A stretch of 64,000 nucleotides of DNA. Source: Methylophaga sp. UBA3192. GTDB taxonomy: Bacteria > Pseudomonadota > Gammaproteobacteria > Nitrosococcales > Methylophagaceae. Below the pieces are notes generated by a model. It was not told where the DNA came from and did not search any database. It was given only the letters and a program-made list of their open reading frames with translations. The stretch is taken from assembly GCA_002363955.1 (NCBI GenBank), contig DEXE01000003.1:271511-335510 (forward strand), written 5' to 3'. Both the position numbers and the translations under genes were made by a program. Shown piece by piece: positions 42,504 to 52,690 of the stretch; position 1 is the stretch's first letter, and every line of letters starts with the position of its first letter.

Positions 42504-43814
42504 GTGCAATCAGTCAAAATTGGTATTCTTGGCTTAGGCACTGTTGGTAGCGGTACTGTCAGTGTTTTAAAGCGAAATTCTAAAGAAATTAGCCGTCGCG
42601 CTGGCCGTGGTATCGAAATTACGCGTGCAGCGGATAAAAATCTGGATTCACCCAAAACCTGTGACCTCACTGGTATTGATTTAACCGATGATGCTTTTTC
42701 AGTCGTCAATGACCCGGAAATTCAGATTGTCGTTGAATTGATTGGTGGCACTGGTATTGCCCGCGATTTAGTGATGCAAGCGATTGAAAACGGCAAACAC
42801 GTTGTTACTGCCAACAAAGCGTTAATCGCCATGCATGGTAATGAGCTGTTTGCCAAGGCGCAGGAAAAAGGCGTCACCATTGCTTTTGAAGCGGCGGTAG
42901 CTGGCGGTATTCCTATTATTAAAGCCATCCGCGAAGGTCTGGCAGCAAATCGGATTGAATGGTTGGCAGGTATCATTAATGGAACCGGCAACTTCATCCT
43001 TACCGAGATGCGTGATAAAGGCCGTAACTTTGCCGATGTACTGGCTGAAGCCCAGGCGCTGGGTTATGCCGAAGCGGATCCGACATTTGATGTCGAAGGC
43101 ATTGATGCGGCACACAAGCTGACTATCATGGCCTCTATTGCATTTGGTATTCCGTTACAGTTTTATAAAGCCTATACCGAAGGCATCAGCAAAATTTCCC
43201 AGGAAGATGTGCAGTACGCTGAAGAATTGGGCTATCACATCAAACATCTGGGGATTGCCAAAAAAACAGCACAAGGGGTTGAGCTGCGGGTTCATCCGAC
43301 ATTAATTCCAAAACGTCGTTTGATTGCTAACGTAAATGGTGTAATGAATGCCGTGGTAGTAAAAGGCGATGCGGTAGGACCAACGTTGTACTATGGAGCC
43401 GGTGCCGGTGCTGAGCCGACTGCATCAGCCGTGGTTGCAGATATCGTGGATATTGTTCGAGCCTTGACCACGGATCCGGAAAATCGTGTACCGCATCTGG
43501 CTTTCCAGCCTGATTCGTTAAAGGACACACCAATCTTGCCAATGTCTGAAGTAATTACTTCTTACTACCTGCGAATCAACACGGAAGACAAACCCGGCGT
43601 GTTGGCAGACATTACCCGCATTTTTAGTGAGCAGGACATCAATATCGAAGCGATATTACAAAAACAACCGGAAGAAGAAGAAGGTACCGTGCCCATCATC
43701 ATGCTGACCCAACCGGTAGTTGAAAAAAATATGGATGAAGCTATCGCTCAAATCGAAGCATTAGACACTGTTAAGGATGCGATCATGCGTATTCGCATGG
43801 AATCGCTGGGCTGA
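42504..43814 (+). CDS. hom: Homoserine dehydrogenase
   Basis: 436 residues from a GTG start. NAD(P) loop GILGLGTVGSG; catalytic and substrate segment 'AGGIPIIKAIREGLAANRIEWLAGIINGTGNFILTEM'; C-terminal ACT domain ('YYLRINTEDKPGVLADITRIF'), typical of the monofunctional, threonine-inhibited enzyme. It reduces aspartate semialdehyde to homoserine. Between alaC and thrC in one apparent operon. Confidence 0.95.
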   Translation: MQSVKIGILGLGTVGSGTVSVLKRNSKEISRRAGRGIEITRAADKNLDSPKTCDLTGIDLTDDAFSVVNDPEIQIVVELIGGTGIARDLVMQAIENGKHVVTANKALIAMHGNELFAKAQEKGVTIAFEAAVAGGIPIIKAIREGLAANRIEWLAGIINGTGNFILTEMRDKGRNFADVLAEAQALGYAEADPTFDVEGIDAAHKLTIMASIAFGIPLQFYKAYTEGISKISQEDVQYAEELGYHIKHLGIAKKTAQGVELRVHPTLIPKRRLIANVNGVMNAVVVKGDAVGPTLYYGAGAGAEPTASAVVADIVDIVRALTTDPENRVPHLAFQPDSLKDTPILPMSEVITSYYLRINTEDKPGVLADITRIFSEQDINIEAILQKQPEEEEGTVPIIMLTQPVVEKNMDEAIAQIEALDTVKDAIMRIRMESLG

Positions 43815-43851
43815 TTTAAACGCCCGTTAAAGAATTAAAGAGGAAACATTT

Positions 43852-44997
43852 ATGCCATTTCGTCCACGCTACACTGGCTTGATTGATCGTTACCGTGACC
43901 GTTTACCGGTCAACGATGACACTCGTCTTATCAGTCTTGGTGAAGGTAATACGCCTTTATTAAAGCTGAACAACATCCCCAAACTAATTGGTAAAGATGT
44001 TGATATTTACGTCAAATATGAAGGTCTGAACCCAACCGGATCTTTCAAAGATCGTGGTATGACCATGGCAGTAACGAAAGCCGTCGAAGAGGGCAGTAAA
44101 GCGATTATCTGTGCTTCTACCGGTAATACGTCTGCTGCTGCGGCGGCTTATGCGGCGCGTGCCGGTATTACCGCATTCGTCATTATTCCGGATGGCAAAA
44201 TCGCCCAGGGTAAACTGGCTCAGGCCATGATGCACAATGCTGTTGTGATTCAAATCAAAGGTAACTTTGATGAAGGTATGCAATTAGTCAAAGATGTAGC
44301 AGAACATGCTCCGGTCACCATTGTGAATTCAATTAACCCATATCGTCTGCAAGGACAGAAAACAGCGGCGTTTGAGATTATTGAAGAACTGGGACGTGCT
44401 CCCGATTATCATTGTCTGCCAGTGGGTAATGCCGGTAATATCACCGCGCACTGGATTGGCTATTGTGAGTACTCATCAGCCAGCGGCGATCATGTCACCG
44501 AAGCCTGTGCCTACTGCCATGGACATTGTAAATATGCCGGTGGGGCTATTGTCGGTAATCGCCCCAAAATGGTCGGTTATCAGGCAAATGGTAGCGCGCC
44601 GTTTATGCGTGGTGCCATGGTGGATGATCCAGAAACAGTTGCGACAGCAATTCGCATCGGTCATCCGCAGAGCTGGGATATGGCCTGGAAAGTCAAAGAA
44701 GAATCTCAGGGCTGGTTTGATGAATGCTCTGATGAAGAAATCCTGGCGGCACAAAAATTACTGGCCGAAAAAGAAGGTATTTTCTGCGAACCCGCTTCCG
44801 CAACATCCGTCGCTGGTGCTTTGCGTGATATTCAAACCGGTAAGATTCCAGAAGGAAGTACCGTTGTCTGTACACTGACAGGCCACGGTCTCAAAGATCC
44901 GGATATTGCCATCAAGCAAAGTAGTTCACCTGTGATTACCGTAAATGCTACATTGGACTCAGTACGCGAGGCGATCATCAACAACCTGGCCAGATAA
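43852..44997 (+). CDS. thrC: Threonine synthase with Cys-rich insertion
   Basis: 381 residues. PLP Lys66 in GSFKDRGM, phosphate-binding 'ASTGNTSAAAAAYAARAG' and 'LPVGNAGNITAHW' are typical of the short threonine synthases. It converts phosphohomoserine to threonine. Between residues ~205 and 230, where most short threonine synthases have a brief 'GYxEY...' link, this protein carries an insert with Cys205 and C219-x2-C222-x3-C226 plus three histidines, which looks like a metal site. AGAGGA lies upstream. Last biosynthetic gene of the alaC-hom-thrC unit. Confidence 0.92.
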   Translation: MPFRPRYTGLIDRYRDRLPVNDDTRLISLGEGNTPLLKLNNIPKLIGKDVDIYVKYEGLNPTGSFKDRGMTMAVTKAVEEGSKAIICASTGNTSAAAAAYAARAGITAFVIIPDGKIAQGKLAQAMMHNAVVIQIKGNFDEGMQLVKDVAEHAPVTIVNSINPYRLQGQKTAAFEIIEELGRAPDYHCLPVGNAGNITAHWIGYCEYSSASGDHVTEACAYCHGHCKYAGGAIVGNRPKMVGYQANGSAPFMRGAMVDDPETVATAIRIGHPQSWDMAWKVKEESQGWFDECSDEEILAAQKLLAEKEGIFCEPASATSVAGALRDIQTGKIPEGSTVVCTLTGHGLKDPDIAIKQSSSPVITVNATLDSVREAIINNLAR

Positions 44998-44998
44998 T

Positions 44999-45499
44999 AT
45001 GACTGAAATAACGGCACCAGAGGAACATGAAAGAACGGCGGCCAGAATGCCGCACGATATCTTTTTAACTAATCTGATTGCGAATCATATCCTGCTGTTT
45101 ACGGCGATTGCCGCAACCGGCAAGAGTTATTTTGAGTTTATAGTGCTGGTGCCGTTGTTATCGTTTTTGTTTCTCGGTTACACGTTTATACGAGCCAGTC
45201 GTATCAAACGTGAGGAGAGTGAGTTTGTCTATATACATTGGCAGATCGCCCGGCGCTGGAGCTTTTTCTTTGCCATTGTATTAACGGTGGTTGTCAGCAT
45301 TGCCGTGTTGGGTTGGTTGAGTTATACCTATCTTGGTTTGATGAAAGAGGCGGCTTTTGCCTTTGTCGGAGGACTGAGCTTTTTGCCGACATTGGTCAGT
45401 GTGCTGATATTGATTGTGATTGAAATGGATTCACTTCATCATGCCAGGGTCGGCACATTACCGGCATGGGCAAAACGCCGTTTTCTGGGCGAGACTTAA
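44999..45499 (+). CDS. Small inner-membrane protein
   Basis: 166 residues from the ATG at 44999, one base after the thrC stop, so translation is probably coupled. Four membrane helices: a pair around residues 28-60, a third near 88-112 and a fourth near 120-142. I do not recognise the family. The context suggests co-expression with threonine synthesis, but no functional link can be read. Confidence 0.65.
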   Translation: MTEITAPEEHERTAARMPHDIFLTNLIANHILLFTAIAATGKSYFEFIVLVPLLSFLFLGYTFIRASRIKREESEFVYIHWQIARRWSFFFAIVLTVVVSIAVLGWLSYTYLGLMKEAAFAFVGGLSFLPTLVSVLILIVIEMDSLHHARVGTLPAWAKRRFLGET

Positions 45500-45512
45500 A
45501 TACCTTGCTTCG

Positions 45513-45809
45513 CTACTCTGGTTTTCGCTGAACCACCGAGTGAATCACCAGCTGGTTTTCAAAGTACACATCAAACTGCGAATATTGCCAGCGTGTAATG
45601 GCTGGTGTGCCTTTTGGGGCAAATTGCTGCTCTGCTGTCCCAAATTTTTGTTCGACTTGTTGCATCGTCATCCCACGTGTAGGACGAAGCACACCAGACT
45701 CGGAATTCGGGGTGTTATAGGTGGGTTCGGCAATGGATAAAACATCAGCCTGTAATGGCATGGTCATTAATAATGTGATTCCCGCAGCCAGAAGATGGCG
45801 TTGCAGCAT
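45513..45809 (-). CDS. Small secreted protein, unknown
   Basis: 98 residues from the ATG at 45809, which has GGGAG upstream. Signal peptide with cleavage at LQA|D. The mature part has 'RGMTMQQVEQKFGTAEQ', reminiscent of the short SmpA/OmlA-like motif, and then 'ITRWQYSQFDVYFENQLVIHSVV'. Periplasmic. The long upstream frame overlaps hemW; the chosen start leaves 34 nt between them. Confidence 0.65.
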   Translation of the reverse strand: MLQRHLLAAGITLLMTMPLQADVLSIAEPTYNTPNSESGVLRPTRGMTMQQVEQKFGTAEQQFAPKGTPAITRWQYSQFDVYFENQLVIHSVVQRKPE

Positions 45810-45843
45810 GGTGGTGACTCCCTTAAATACCTGTGCCAGCATA

Positions 45844-47001
45844 TTATTGCGGCAAAAATAGTTCAATTAAACTGTTTAAATAACGTTGACCTAATTCCGT
45901 AGGTCGAATCCACTTAACGGAATACTCAATCAATCCCCGTTCTTCAGCTTCAGCGAGTTGGTTCTTTATCGTCGCCAACGGCATCCCACAATGTTGCATA
46001 AATAATGATGGGGCAAAACCATCCGTCAACCGTAATGCATTAAGCATAAACTCAAACCCAATGTCATTAATGCCAACCTGTTCTTGTTTCAGAATACGTT
46101 GTGGACTATCGACCAGATCCAGATAGGCTTGGGGCTGTTTTTGTTTAACGATACGTTCAATGGACTGTGTGGCCGCATTGGAGACTTTACCGTGAGCTCC
46201 GGCTCCGATACCCAGATAATCACCAAACTGCCAGTAGTTGAGATTGTGACGGCTCTGGCAGCCTTTTTTGGCATAGGCCGACACTTCATATTGCAGATAG
46301 CCTGCTTCAGCAAGCCGTTGCTGATTGGCGAGTTGCCAGTCATTGATCGGTTCATCATCCGGTAATGGTGGTGGTGACTGATGAAAAAAAGTATTGGGTT
46401 CAATGGTCAGCTGATAATAGGAAATATGAGTTGGTTCAAGGGTAATCGCCATTTCCACATCTTTTCTGGCAAGTTCTGCGGTTTGTTTGGGGAGGCCAAA
46501 CATTAAATCCAGATTGAAATTATCAAAGCCGGCGTGATGTGCAATTTCTGCTGCACGAATAGCCTGTTTGCCATCATGAATACGGCCTAAGGCTGTCAAT
46601 GAGTCACCATTAAAACTTTGAATGCCGATTGATAAACGATTAATACCAACGGCACGATAGTCGGTGAACCTGGCAGCTTCAAAGGTACCGGGGTTGGCTT
46701 CCAGAGTAATCTCCGCATCGGCACGGATAGGCAATAACGCACGCAAAGCGGAAAATAAGCGGTCGTAGGCTTCAGCACTGAACAGACTGGGCGTACCACC
46801 GCCGATAAATATGCTTTGAATTGTACGTCCCCAGACCAGAGGAAGATCCTGTTCGAGATCCCGTATCAATGCGTCGATATAGGCTGTTTCAGGAATCGTT
46901 TCACCGGCCTGATGTGAATTAAAATCGCAATAGGGGCATTTACGTACGCACCAGGGCACATGGATATACAGGCTTAGCGGTGGCAAAGCAGTGAAGTTGA
47001 A
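45844..47001 (-). CDS. hemW: Heme chaperone HemW (radical SAM)
   Basis: 385 residues from the ATG at 47001, giving 'LPPLSLYIHVPWCVRKCPYCDF'. The radical-SAM cluster is CVRKCPYC (CxxxCxxC) followed by the HemW-type fourth position 'DFNSHQ'. 'FIGGGTPSLF' and 'RLSIGIQSFN' are present and the C-terminal HemN_C domain is complete. HemW delivers heme to membrane proteins; it is not the oxygen-independent coproporphyrinogen oxidase, which it resembles. In a conserved cluster with rdgB and rph. Confidence 0.92.
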   Translation of the reverse strand, partial: FNFTALPPLSLYIHVPWCVRKCPYCDFNSHQAGETIPETAYIDALIRDLEQDLPLVWGRTIQSIFIGGGTPSLFSAEAYDRLFSALRALLPIRADAEITLEANPGTFEAARFTDYRAVGINRLSIGIQSFNGDSLTALGRIHDGKQAIRAAEIAHHAGFDNFNLDLMFGLPKQTAELARKDVEMAITLEPTHISYYQLTIEPNTFFHQSPPPLPDDEPINDWQLANQQRLAEAGYLQYEVSAYAKKGCQSRHNLNYWQFGDYLGIGAGAHGKVSNAATQSIERIVKQKQPQAYLDLVDSPQRILKQEQVGINDIGFEFMLNALRLTDGFAPSLFMQHCGMPLATIKNQLAEAEERGLIEYSVKWIRPTELGQRYLNSLIELFLPQ

Positions 47002-47084
47002 CATGGCACTATCAGCCTGAATGGTTTTAGTCTGCAAGGCTGAACAACTGTGGTATTGAATGCGTTGTGAACATGTGATGTCGA

Positions 47085-47690
47085 TTAAGGTTGATGACGG
47101 GTATATTTAAATTCTTCCATAAATTGACGCATCGCTTTACCACGATGACTGATCGCATGTTTTTGTTCCGGAGAGAGTTCTGCCGCAGTGCAATCGGTTT
47201 CGGAAACCCAGAAAACCGGATCATAACCAAAACCTTCATCACCCATTGGCATTTGCAGAATTTGTCCCTGCCAGCTGCCCTGACAAATCAGCGGTGTCGG
47301 ATCTTCAGCATGACGCATGAACACCACTACACATTGAAAGCGGGCCGTTCGTTCCGTTTCGGGCACATCTTTCATTGCCTCGAGCAATGCCTGGATATTA
47401 TCGGTATCGGAGGCATCCGGCCCGGCATAACGTGATGAAAAAATGCCCGGCGCACCATGTAATGCATCAACTTCAATTCCGGAATCATCGGCAATCGCCG
47501 GTAAACCAGTCAGCAGCGATGCATTACGGGCTTTAATGAGCGCATTTTCAACGAAACTGAGACCTGTTTCATCGGCTTCAGGAACATTCAAATCAGATTG
47601 TGCGATCAGCTCTAAACCCAAAGGACTGAGGATCTGTGATAGCTCTCTCAGCTTACCGATATTGCCGCTGGCCAGAACGATTTTAGACAT
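47085..47690 (-). CDS. rdgB: Non-canonical purine NTP pyrophosphatase RdgB
   Basis: 201 residues. N-terminus 'KIVLASGNIGKLRELSQIL', middle 'AIADDSGIEVDALHGAPGIFSSRYAG' and 'GYDPVFWV' with the C-terminal 'SHRGKAM' are the HAM1/RdgB signatures. It removes ITP, dITP and XTP from the nucleotide pool. The start overlaps the rph stop (TGATG), so the two are coupled. Confidence 0.95.
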   Translation of the reverse strand: MSKIVLASGNIGKLRELSQILSPLGLELIAQSDLNVPEADETGLSFVENALIKARNASLLTGLPAIADDSGIEVDALHGAPGIFSSRYAGPDASDTDNIQALLEAMKDVPETERTARFQCVVVFMRHAEDPTPLICQGSWQGQILQMPMGDEGFGYDPVFWVSETDCTAAELSPEQKHAISHRGKAMRQFMEEFKYTRHQP

Positions 47691-48406
47691 CAGTTTGCCA
47701 ATGCCTCGCGTTGTTTAGTCATCAGTTGTTCAATCCCTGTTGTAGCAAGAGCCAGCATGGACTGCAGTTCATCCGTCCTGAAGGCATGACCTTCCGCAGT
47801 GCCCTGTAACTCAATATATGCCCCGGCGTCATTCATCACAACATTCATGTCCGTTTCGGCATTGGAGTCTTCCGCATAATCGAGATCCAGAACGGCAGTA
47901 CCATTGTGAATACCTACTGAAACAGAAGCTACTTGACCATGCAAGGGACTTTTCTTGATTTTGCGCATTTTAATTAAATAGTCAATCGCATCATGTAACG
48001 CTACAAAGGCACCGGTAATGGAAGCGGTACGTGTGCCACCATCAGCCTGGATGACATCACAGTCAATGGTGATCGTTCGCTCGCCCAGCGCTTTTAAATC
48101 AATCGCTGCACGTAAAGAACGCCCAATCAATCGCTGAATTTCCATGGTACGCCCACCTTGTTTACCGCGGGCCGCTTCACGTTGCATTCGTGAACCTGTA
48201 GAACGCGGTAGCATACCGTATTCGGCGGTAATCCAACCTTCACCCATGCCGCGTAAGAATGGCGGTATACGTTCTTCAACCGAGGCTGTGCATAACACTT
48301 TGGTGTCACCAAACTCGACCAGCACCGAGCCTTCCGCATGTTTTGTGTAGTTGCGGGTAATACTGATCTCGCGGAGTTGATCGGGTTGTCGGCCACTTGG
48401 ACGCAT
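47690..48406 (-). CDS. rph: RNase PH
   Basis: 238 residues, complete family length. 'MRPSGRQPDQLREISITRNY' at the start, 'GEGWITAEYGMLPRST' (phosphate-binding region) and 'CDVIQADGGTRTASITG' are diagnostic. It trims tRNA 3' ends by phosphorolysis as a hexamer. Divergent from yicC over a 115-bp region, an arrangement common in gammaproteobacteria. Confidence 0.96.
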   Translation of the reverse strand: MRPSGRQPDQLREISITRNYTKHAEGSVLVEFGDTKVLCTASVEERIPPFLRGMGEGWITAEYGMLPRSTGSRMQREAARGKQGGRTMEIQRLIGRSLRAAIDLKALGERTITIDCDVIQADGGTRTASITGAFVALHDAIDYLIKMRKIKKSPLHGQVASVSVGIHNGTAVLDLDYAEDSNAETDMNVVMNDAGAYIELQGTAEGHAFRTDELQSMLALATTGIEQLMTKQREALAN

Positions 48407-48521
48407 CTGCTTTATCCTTTACGTAAAATACAATGATTATACTGATGCCAACCAACTCACGCGTGCTTTTTACGTTGAGTTTTCGTTACCATAGGCGCTT
48501 AACCGCTACAGGAAAAATACC

Positions 48522-49385
48522 GTGATACGAAGCATGACCGCCTTTGCCCGCCAGGAACAAGTAACTGAACTCGGTACGCTTATCTGGGAAGTCCGATCCG
48601 TTAATCACCGTTATTTAGAGCTTGCTTTGCGACTGGAAGAATCATTTCGACCGCTGGAAATAGATATCCGTAAAATTTTTGCTGAACGCATGGCGCGCGG
48701 CAAGATAGAAGCCACCCTGCGATATCATCCTTCTCAGCAGCAAACGGCGCTGAATATTAATGAAAATCTGGCGCAATCGGTTATTAATGCCTGTGATCAA
48801 CTGACACAAATGGCAGGTCAGACCATGCCGCTTGATCCGTTACGGTTATTGCAATGGCCTGGTGTCGCCGATACAGAACAAGTTGAATTAACGGCATTGA
48901 AACAACAGGCCGTGGATGCTTTGAACATTGCGTTGGCGGACTTTATCAGTGGCAGAGAAAGGGAGGGGCAGGCATTAGCAGAAATGATCCAGCAGCGTTG
49001 CGAAGAAATTTTGCAAATCGCTGAAGCGGTAAAACAGCGTATGCCAGAGATCCTCGAGCAACAGCGCCAACGTCTGTTACAAAAAGCTGCAGAGCTTGAA
49101 GTCACACTGGAGCCCGAAAGACTTGAGCAAGAGATTGTATTGATCGCCCAGAAAAGTGATGTCGCCGAAGAGCTGGATCGCTTGCAAAGTCATGTGGATG
49201 AAGTCAAACGCGTTCTGCAGCGTGATGAACCGGTTGGCCGCCGACTGGATTTCCTGATGCAGGAACTCAACCGTGAGGCGAATACCTTGGGATCCAAATC
49301 CATTGATACCGATACCACACGTTATTCCGTCGATTTGAAAGTATTGATCGAACAGATGCGGGAACAGATCCAGAACATCGAATAA
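48522..49385 (+). CDS. yicC: YicC family endoribonuclease
   Basis: 287 residues from a GTG start. 'MIRSMTAFARQEQ' and 'WEVRSVNHRYLELALRLEE' at the N-terminus and 'RRLDFLMQELNREANTLGSKS' at the C-terminus are YicC signatures. YicC is a clamp-like RNase implicated in small-RNA (RyhB) decay and thus iron homeostasis. Normally gmk follows directly; here gmk lies about 9 kb further on, behind an accessory block. Confidence 0.94.
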   Translation: MIRSMTAFARQEQVTELGTLIWEVRSVNHRYLELALRLEESFRPLEIDIRKIFAERMARGKIEATLRYHPSQQQTALNINENLAQSVINACDQLTQMAGQTMPLDPLRLLQWPGVADTEQVELTALKQQAVDALNIALADFISGREREGQALAEMIQQRCEEILQIAEAVKQRMPEILEQQRQRLLQKAAELEVTLEPERLEQEIVLIAQKSDVAEELDRLQSHVDEVKRVLQRDEPVGRRLDFLMQELNREANTLGSKSIDTDTTRYSVDLKVLIEQMREQIQNIE

Positions 49386-49592
49386 TTCCTCAAGATAATA
49401 AGCACGGAATATTCTGGCAATTTTTCCTTGCCTGATGACAAATCGTTGTTTGATTAATCACATAACCAACTCTAAATAAACCATAGTTTTGGCCGCTACT
49501 GAGTTGTATCTTCAGAACGTCGATAAAGCGTTTTGCCTTTAAAATAACGCTGAATGGCCGAATGAAAAGCGCAGCGGATTTATGAGCATCCA

Positions 49593-50843
49593 ATGAAAAA
49601 AATATTACTATGTTCTCTAGCGCTTTTTGCTGGTGCCAGCCATGCCACTAACGGTATTAATCTAATTGGTTTTGGCGCTGAGTCCACTTTAATGGCGGGT
49701 GCGGATATAGCTGTTGCCCGTGATACCAGTGCGTTGAACACCAATCCGGCCGGCCTGACTCAAATCCATAACAAACATTTTGATACTTACGGTTCCTTAC
49801 TGCGGATAACGGATTTATCGCATGAGGATCAATTCGGTAATGACCGGCATGCCAGTAATCTCTACACCGGTTTGGGCGGTATGGGCTATGCACAGAAACT
49901 GGAAACGATAGCGTGTACTGTCGGGGCAGGGCTATTTGCACAAGGCGGTTCAGGCGGAGTGTTTGAAAACCTGAATACGGCTTTTGGTACGCAAGATGAC
50001 TATTCGGGCTTGTTTGCCGTGGGCAAGCTGACCGGTGGCATAGGATGTGAAGTCAATAATAAATGGTCAGTCGGCGGTAGTTTCGGTTTGGTTTATGCGC
50101 AGGCGGAACAAAAGATCTTTGCTGATACCTCTGCACCGCCAACATTCGCGGGTATCGAGATTGAAGATGCCAGCAGTTTACGCACCAGCTTTAAATTAGG
50201 TATTCAATACCGGGCAACTCCCAGACTTACTTTAGCGGCAACTTATACAGGTAAAACAGAGCTGCCGTTAACGGATGGTGAGCTTAAACTTAATATGACC
50301 GGCGCCGGACTCGGAGTGGTGAAATACGATGATGTTTCATTGAAAGGACTGGCTTTACCAGAAGAGATTGGTGTTGGCGCAGCCTATCAGATGAATGACA
50401 AACTGCTGCTATCGCTAAAACTAAACTGGATAAACTGGTCTGATGCGATGAAAAAGACCGAGTTAAGGGCGACGGATCCTTCCATCGCTGGTTTAGCTGA
50501 CATTAACAGTACTTCAACCATGAACTGGGATAATCAATTGGTTTTTGCCACTGGTATGGCCTATCAATACAACGATAAACTGACTTTATATGCAGGATAT
50601 AACTACGGTAAAAACCCGATTCCCAAAGAACATACCAACCCTGTGGTTGCCGGTATTTTCGACCATCACCTGACTTTTGGCGGTAGCTACAAGTACAACT
50701 CACAATGGACGCTTTTTGGAGGAATTGAGTACGATTTCCGTAAAAAGGTGGAATACACCAATCCTGAACTACCGTTCGGCAATGATGCCCAGTTACGTAA
50801 TGAGGCTGTTTGGCTGCATCTGATGGTCAGCAGACAATGGTAG
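49593..50843 (+). CDS. OmpP1/FadL-family outer-membrane transporter
   Basis: 416 residues. Signal peptide MKKILLCSLALFAGASHA, then the N-terminal hatch words 'TNGINLIGFGAESTLMAGADIAVARDTSALNTNPAGL'. A 14-strand barrel follows and the protein ends in an aromatic residue (LMVSRQW). FadL-type channels move hydrophobic compounds (fatty acids, aromatics) across the outer membrane. The substrate here is open. Monocistronic. Confidence 0.92.
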   Translation: MKKILLCSLALFAGASHATNGINLIGFGAESTLMAGADIAVARDTSALNTNPAGLTQIHNKHFDTYGSLLRITDLSHEDQFGNDRHASNLYTGLGGMGYAQKLETIACTVGAGLFAQGGSGGVFENLNTAFGTQDDYSGLFAVGKLTGGIGCEVNNKWSVGGSFGLVYAQAEQKIFADTSAPPTFAGIEIEDASSLRTSFKLGIQYRATPRLTLAATYTGKTELPLTDGELKLNMTGAGLGVVKYDDVSLKGLALPEEIGVGAAYQMNDKLLLSLKLNWINWSDAMKKTELRATDPSIAGLADINSTSTMNWDNQLVFATGMAYQYNDKLTLYAGYNYGKNPIPKEHTNPVVAGIFDHHLTFGGSYKYNSQWTLFGGIEYDFRKKVEYTNPELPFGNDAQLRNEAVWLHLMVSRQW

Positions 50844-50877
50844 CGTTCTTTTTTATTAAGCATTTCTCAGGCCTGTT

Positions 50878-52494
50878 CTAAGCCCATTGACGGTTATTAG
50901 TACGTTTTTGATGATACATGCGTTTATCTGCCAGTACTCTGAGCTCATTAATATTGATGCTTTCTACCATATTCGCTGAGCCATGACTGACGCCGGCTTT
51001 TTCAAATCCGTTCTGTCGCATGTAACTGATGGTTTCTGAAATGACCTCTCTGATATTTTCTGCATAGGAAATACTATTACTGGTGATGGCAAACTCATCA
51101 CCTCCCATACGGTGCAGTACCCCCAGATTTCCAAGTTTTTCAGACAGGATTCGGGCAAACATCTGCAGCATTTCGTCACCTTTCAGATGCCCGAAGGTGT
51201 CGTTATAAAGCTTCAGGTTATCCATGTCCAGTAACGTTAACATCCCGTTTTCTGGCAGTTTTTCCATGGAAATATCCAGGGCATAACGATTAGGGAGACC
51301 AGTCAATGCATCATGATGGGCAATTTGCAAACTGTGCTGTACCAATACCAGGTTACGTTCTTTTTCACGATAAACTTCGGCGAACTGGTAGCCCAGAACC
51401 AAGCCAATCAGCAGCACTTCCACTGTTACAGCTAACAGACCAATATGCTCAATATAGATAGTGTAGACGCCTTCCAGATCCTTGCTGGAAATGGCTATTG
51501 AGCCAATAACAAAGAAGGTGGCAATAGCTACCAGATAAAAATAGGCGATTTTATAACCTTCAAAGGCTCGCACCAGTGCAGCAATCAATCCATAAAGCAT
51601 CATTAAACCGACACCATAGCGGGCACATTCGATGATCAGGTGTTTATTGAATATGGCGGTAGCAAGTAGCACAGCAAGTATCAGCAAAAACAGTTTGGCC
51701 AGGAGATCCAGTTTGGGGTGAGTATCAGCCCTTATCTGTAATAAATGCTTGGCAAACAGGATATAGGCAAAGTTACTTAATAAAATAGGACCACCGACAA
51801 AATAAAACCAATGGATATTGAACAGGTCAGGGGTAATTAACAGGGCAGTACCGTTGTAAATCACATTCATCAAGATAAAAAAGGTATACATGATTTCAGT
51901 GGTGCGTCTTCGGACTAACGCCAGAATGCTGTAATACACTCCAAGACTGATCAATACGCCCATGCTGACCAGCGTAATGACGCTGCCCCTTTTTATGGCC
52001 TCGCGGTAATGTGACAATGTGTCCCAATAAGGCTGAGGCTCAGCAATAAAATAGGGAGAAACCAGTTGTGTCGTGAGCTGATATCGACCAGGGGGAAGTT
52101 TGAATTCTCGTCCATGACGCATAAAAAACGTATTTTTTACTTCCGACTCAATTCCCCCGCTCGCTTCGGCAACAATATTCCCTGTCGCATTGGAGATATA
52201 GTGATGAAAATGACCTAATACACTGGCATTTTTAAAATCAATGACAATAGTTTGATCTGAATCTGTGATTTCGAAAGAAGAATTGAAGACAAATTGCCCG
52301 CCGGTCAGTGATGGCGCATTAATGGACTTAACAGGCTGCTCAGGAAATTGCCATTCAGAGTCGACTTCATACCACTGCCCCGAAAATTGTTGCTGGGCAA
52401 TACCGGTCGCAGGAATAAGTAATATGAATAGCCATAAGAGCCTGATAAATAAAAGCTGAAAAGGGGCTAAGCCAAATTGTAGACAATTCATCAT
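50878..52494 (-). CDS. Membrane diguanylate cyclase with 7TMR-DISM sensor
   Basis: 538 residues. Signal peptide, a periplasmic beta-rich DISMED2-like domain (~35-165), seven membrane helices (~175-370), then a GGDEF domain with an intact active site (HRMGGDEF) and 'DALTGLPNRYALD'. It should make c-di-GMP in response to a periplasmic ligand. The RxxD inhibitory site five residues before GGDEF is absent, so product inhibition is unlikely. Pairs functionally with the HD-GYP at 20242. Confidence 0.92.
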   Translation of the reverse strand: MMNCLQFGLAPFQLLFIRLLWLFILLIPATGIAQQQFSGQWYEVDSEWQFPEQPVKSINAPSLTGGQFVFNSSFEITDSDQTIVIDFKNASVLGHFHHYISNATGNIVAEASGGIESEVKNTFFMRHGREFKLPPGRYQLTTQLVSPYFIAEPQPYWDTLSHYREAIKRGSVITLVSMGVLISLGVYYSILALVRRRTTEIMYTFFILMNVIYNGTALLITPDLFNIHWFYFVGGPILLSNFAYILFAKHLLQIRADTHPKLDLLAKLFLLILAVLLATAIFNKHLIIECARYGVGLMMLYGLIAALVRAFEGYKIAYFYLVAIATFFVIGSIAISSKDLEGVYTIYIEHIGLLAVTVEVLLIGLVLGYQFAEVYREKERNLVLVQHSLQIAHHDALTGLPNRYALDISMEKLPENGMLTLLDMDNLKLYNDTFGHLKGDEMLQMFARILSEKLGNLGVLHRMGGDEFAITSNSISYAENIREVISETISYMRQNGFEKAGVSHGSANMVESININELRVLADKRMYHQKRTNNRQWA

Positions 52495-52690
52495 GTTCAG
52501 CTATTCACAATCCAATAAATATAACTTTTCATCTGTTCAGGGTTTGGATTTGTTCATTGGGGATGGTTTCTTTTTTGAAGTTTAGCAAGACCATAGCAAC
52601 TATTATGAGTGGTATGTTGATATTTTTACATGTTGTTAAGACTCCTTATGTTCTGGGGAAATGATTTTGTGGTTGCCAGAGTGAAAGATA

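Noticed and set aside
45844..47001. Oxygen-independent coproporphyrinogen III oxidase
   Set aside because: Length and context with rdgB/rph match HemW, the heme chaperone.
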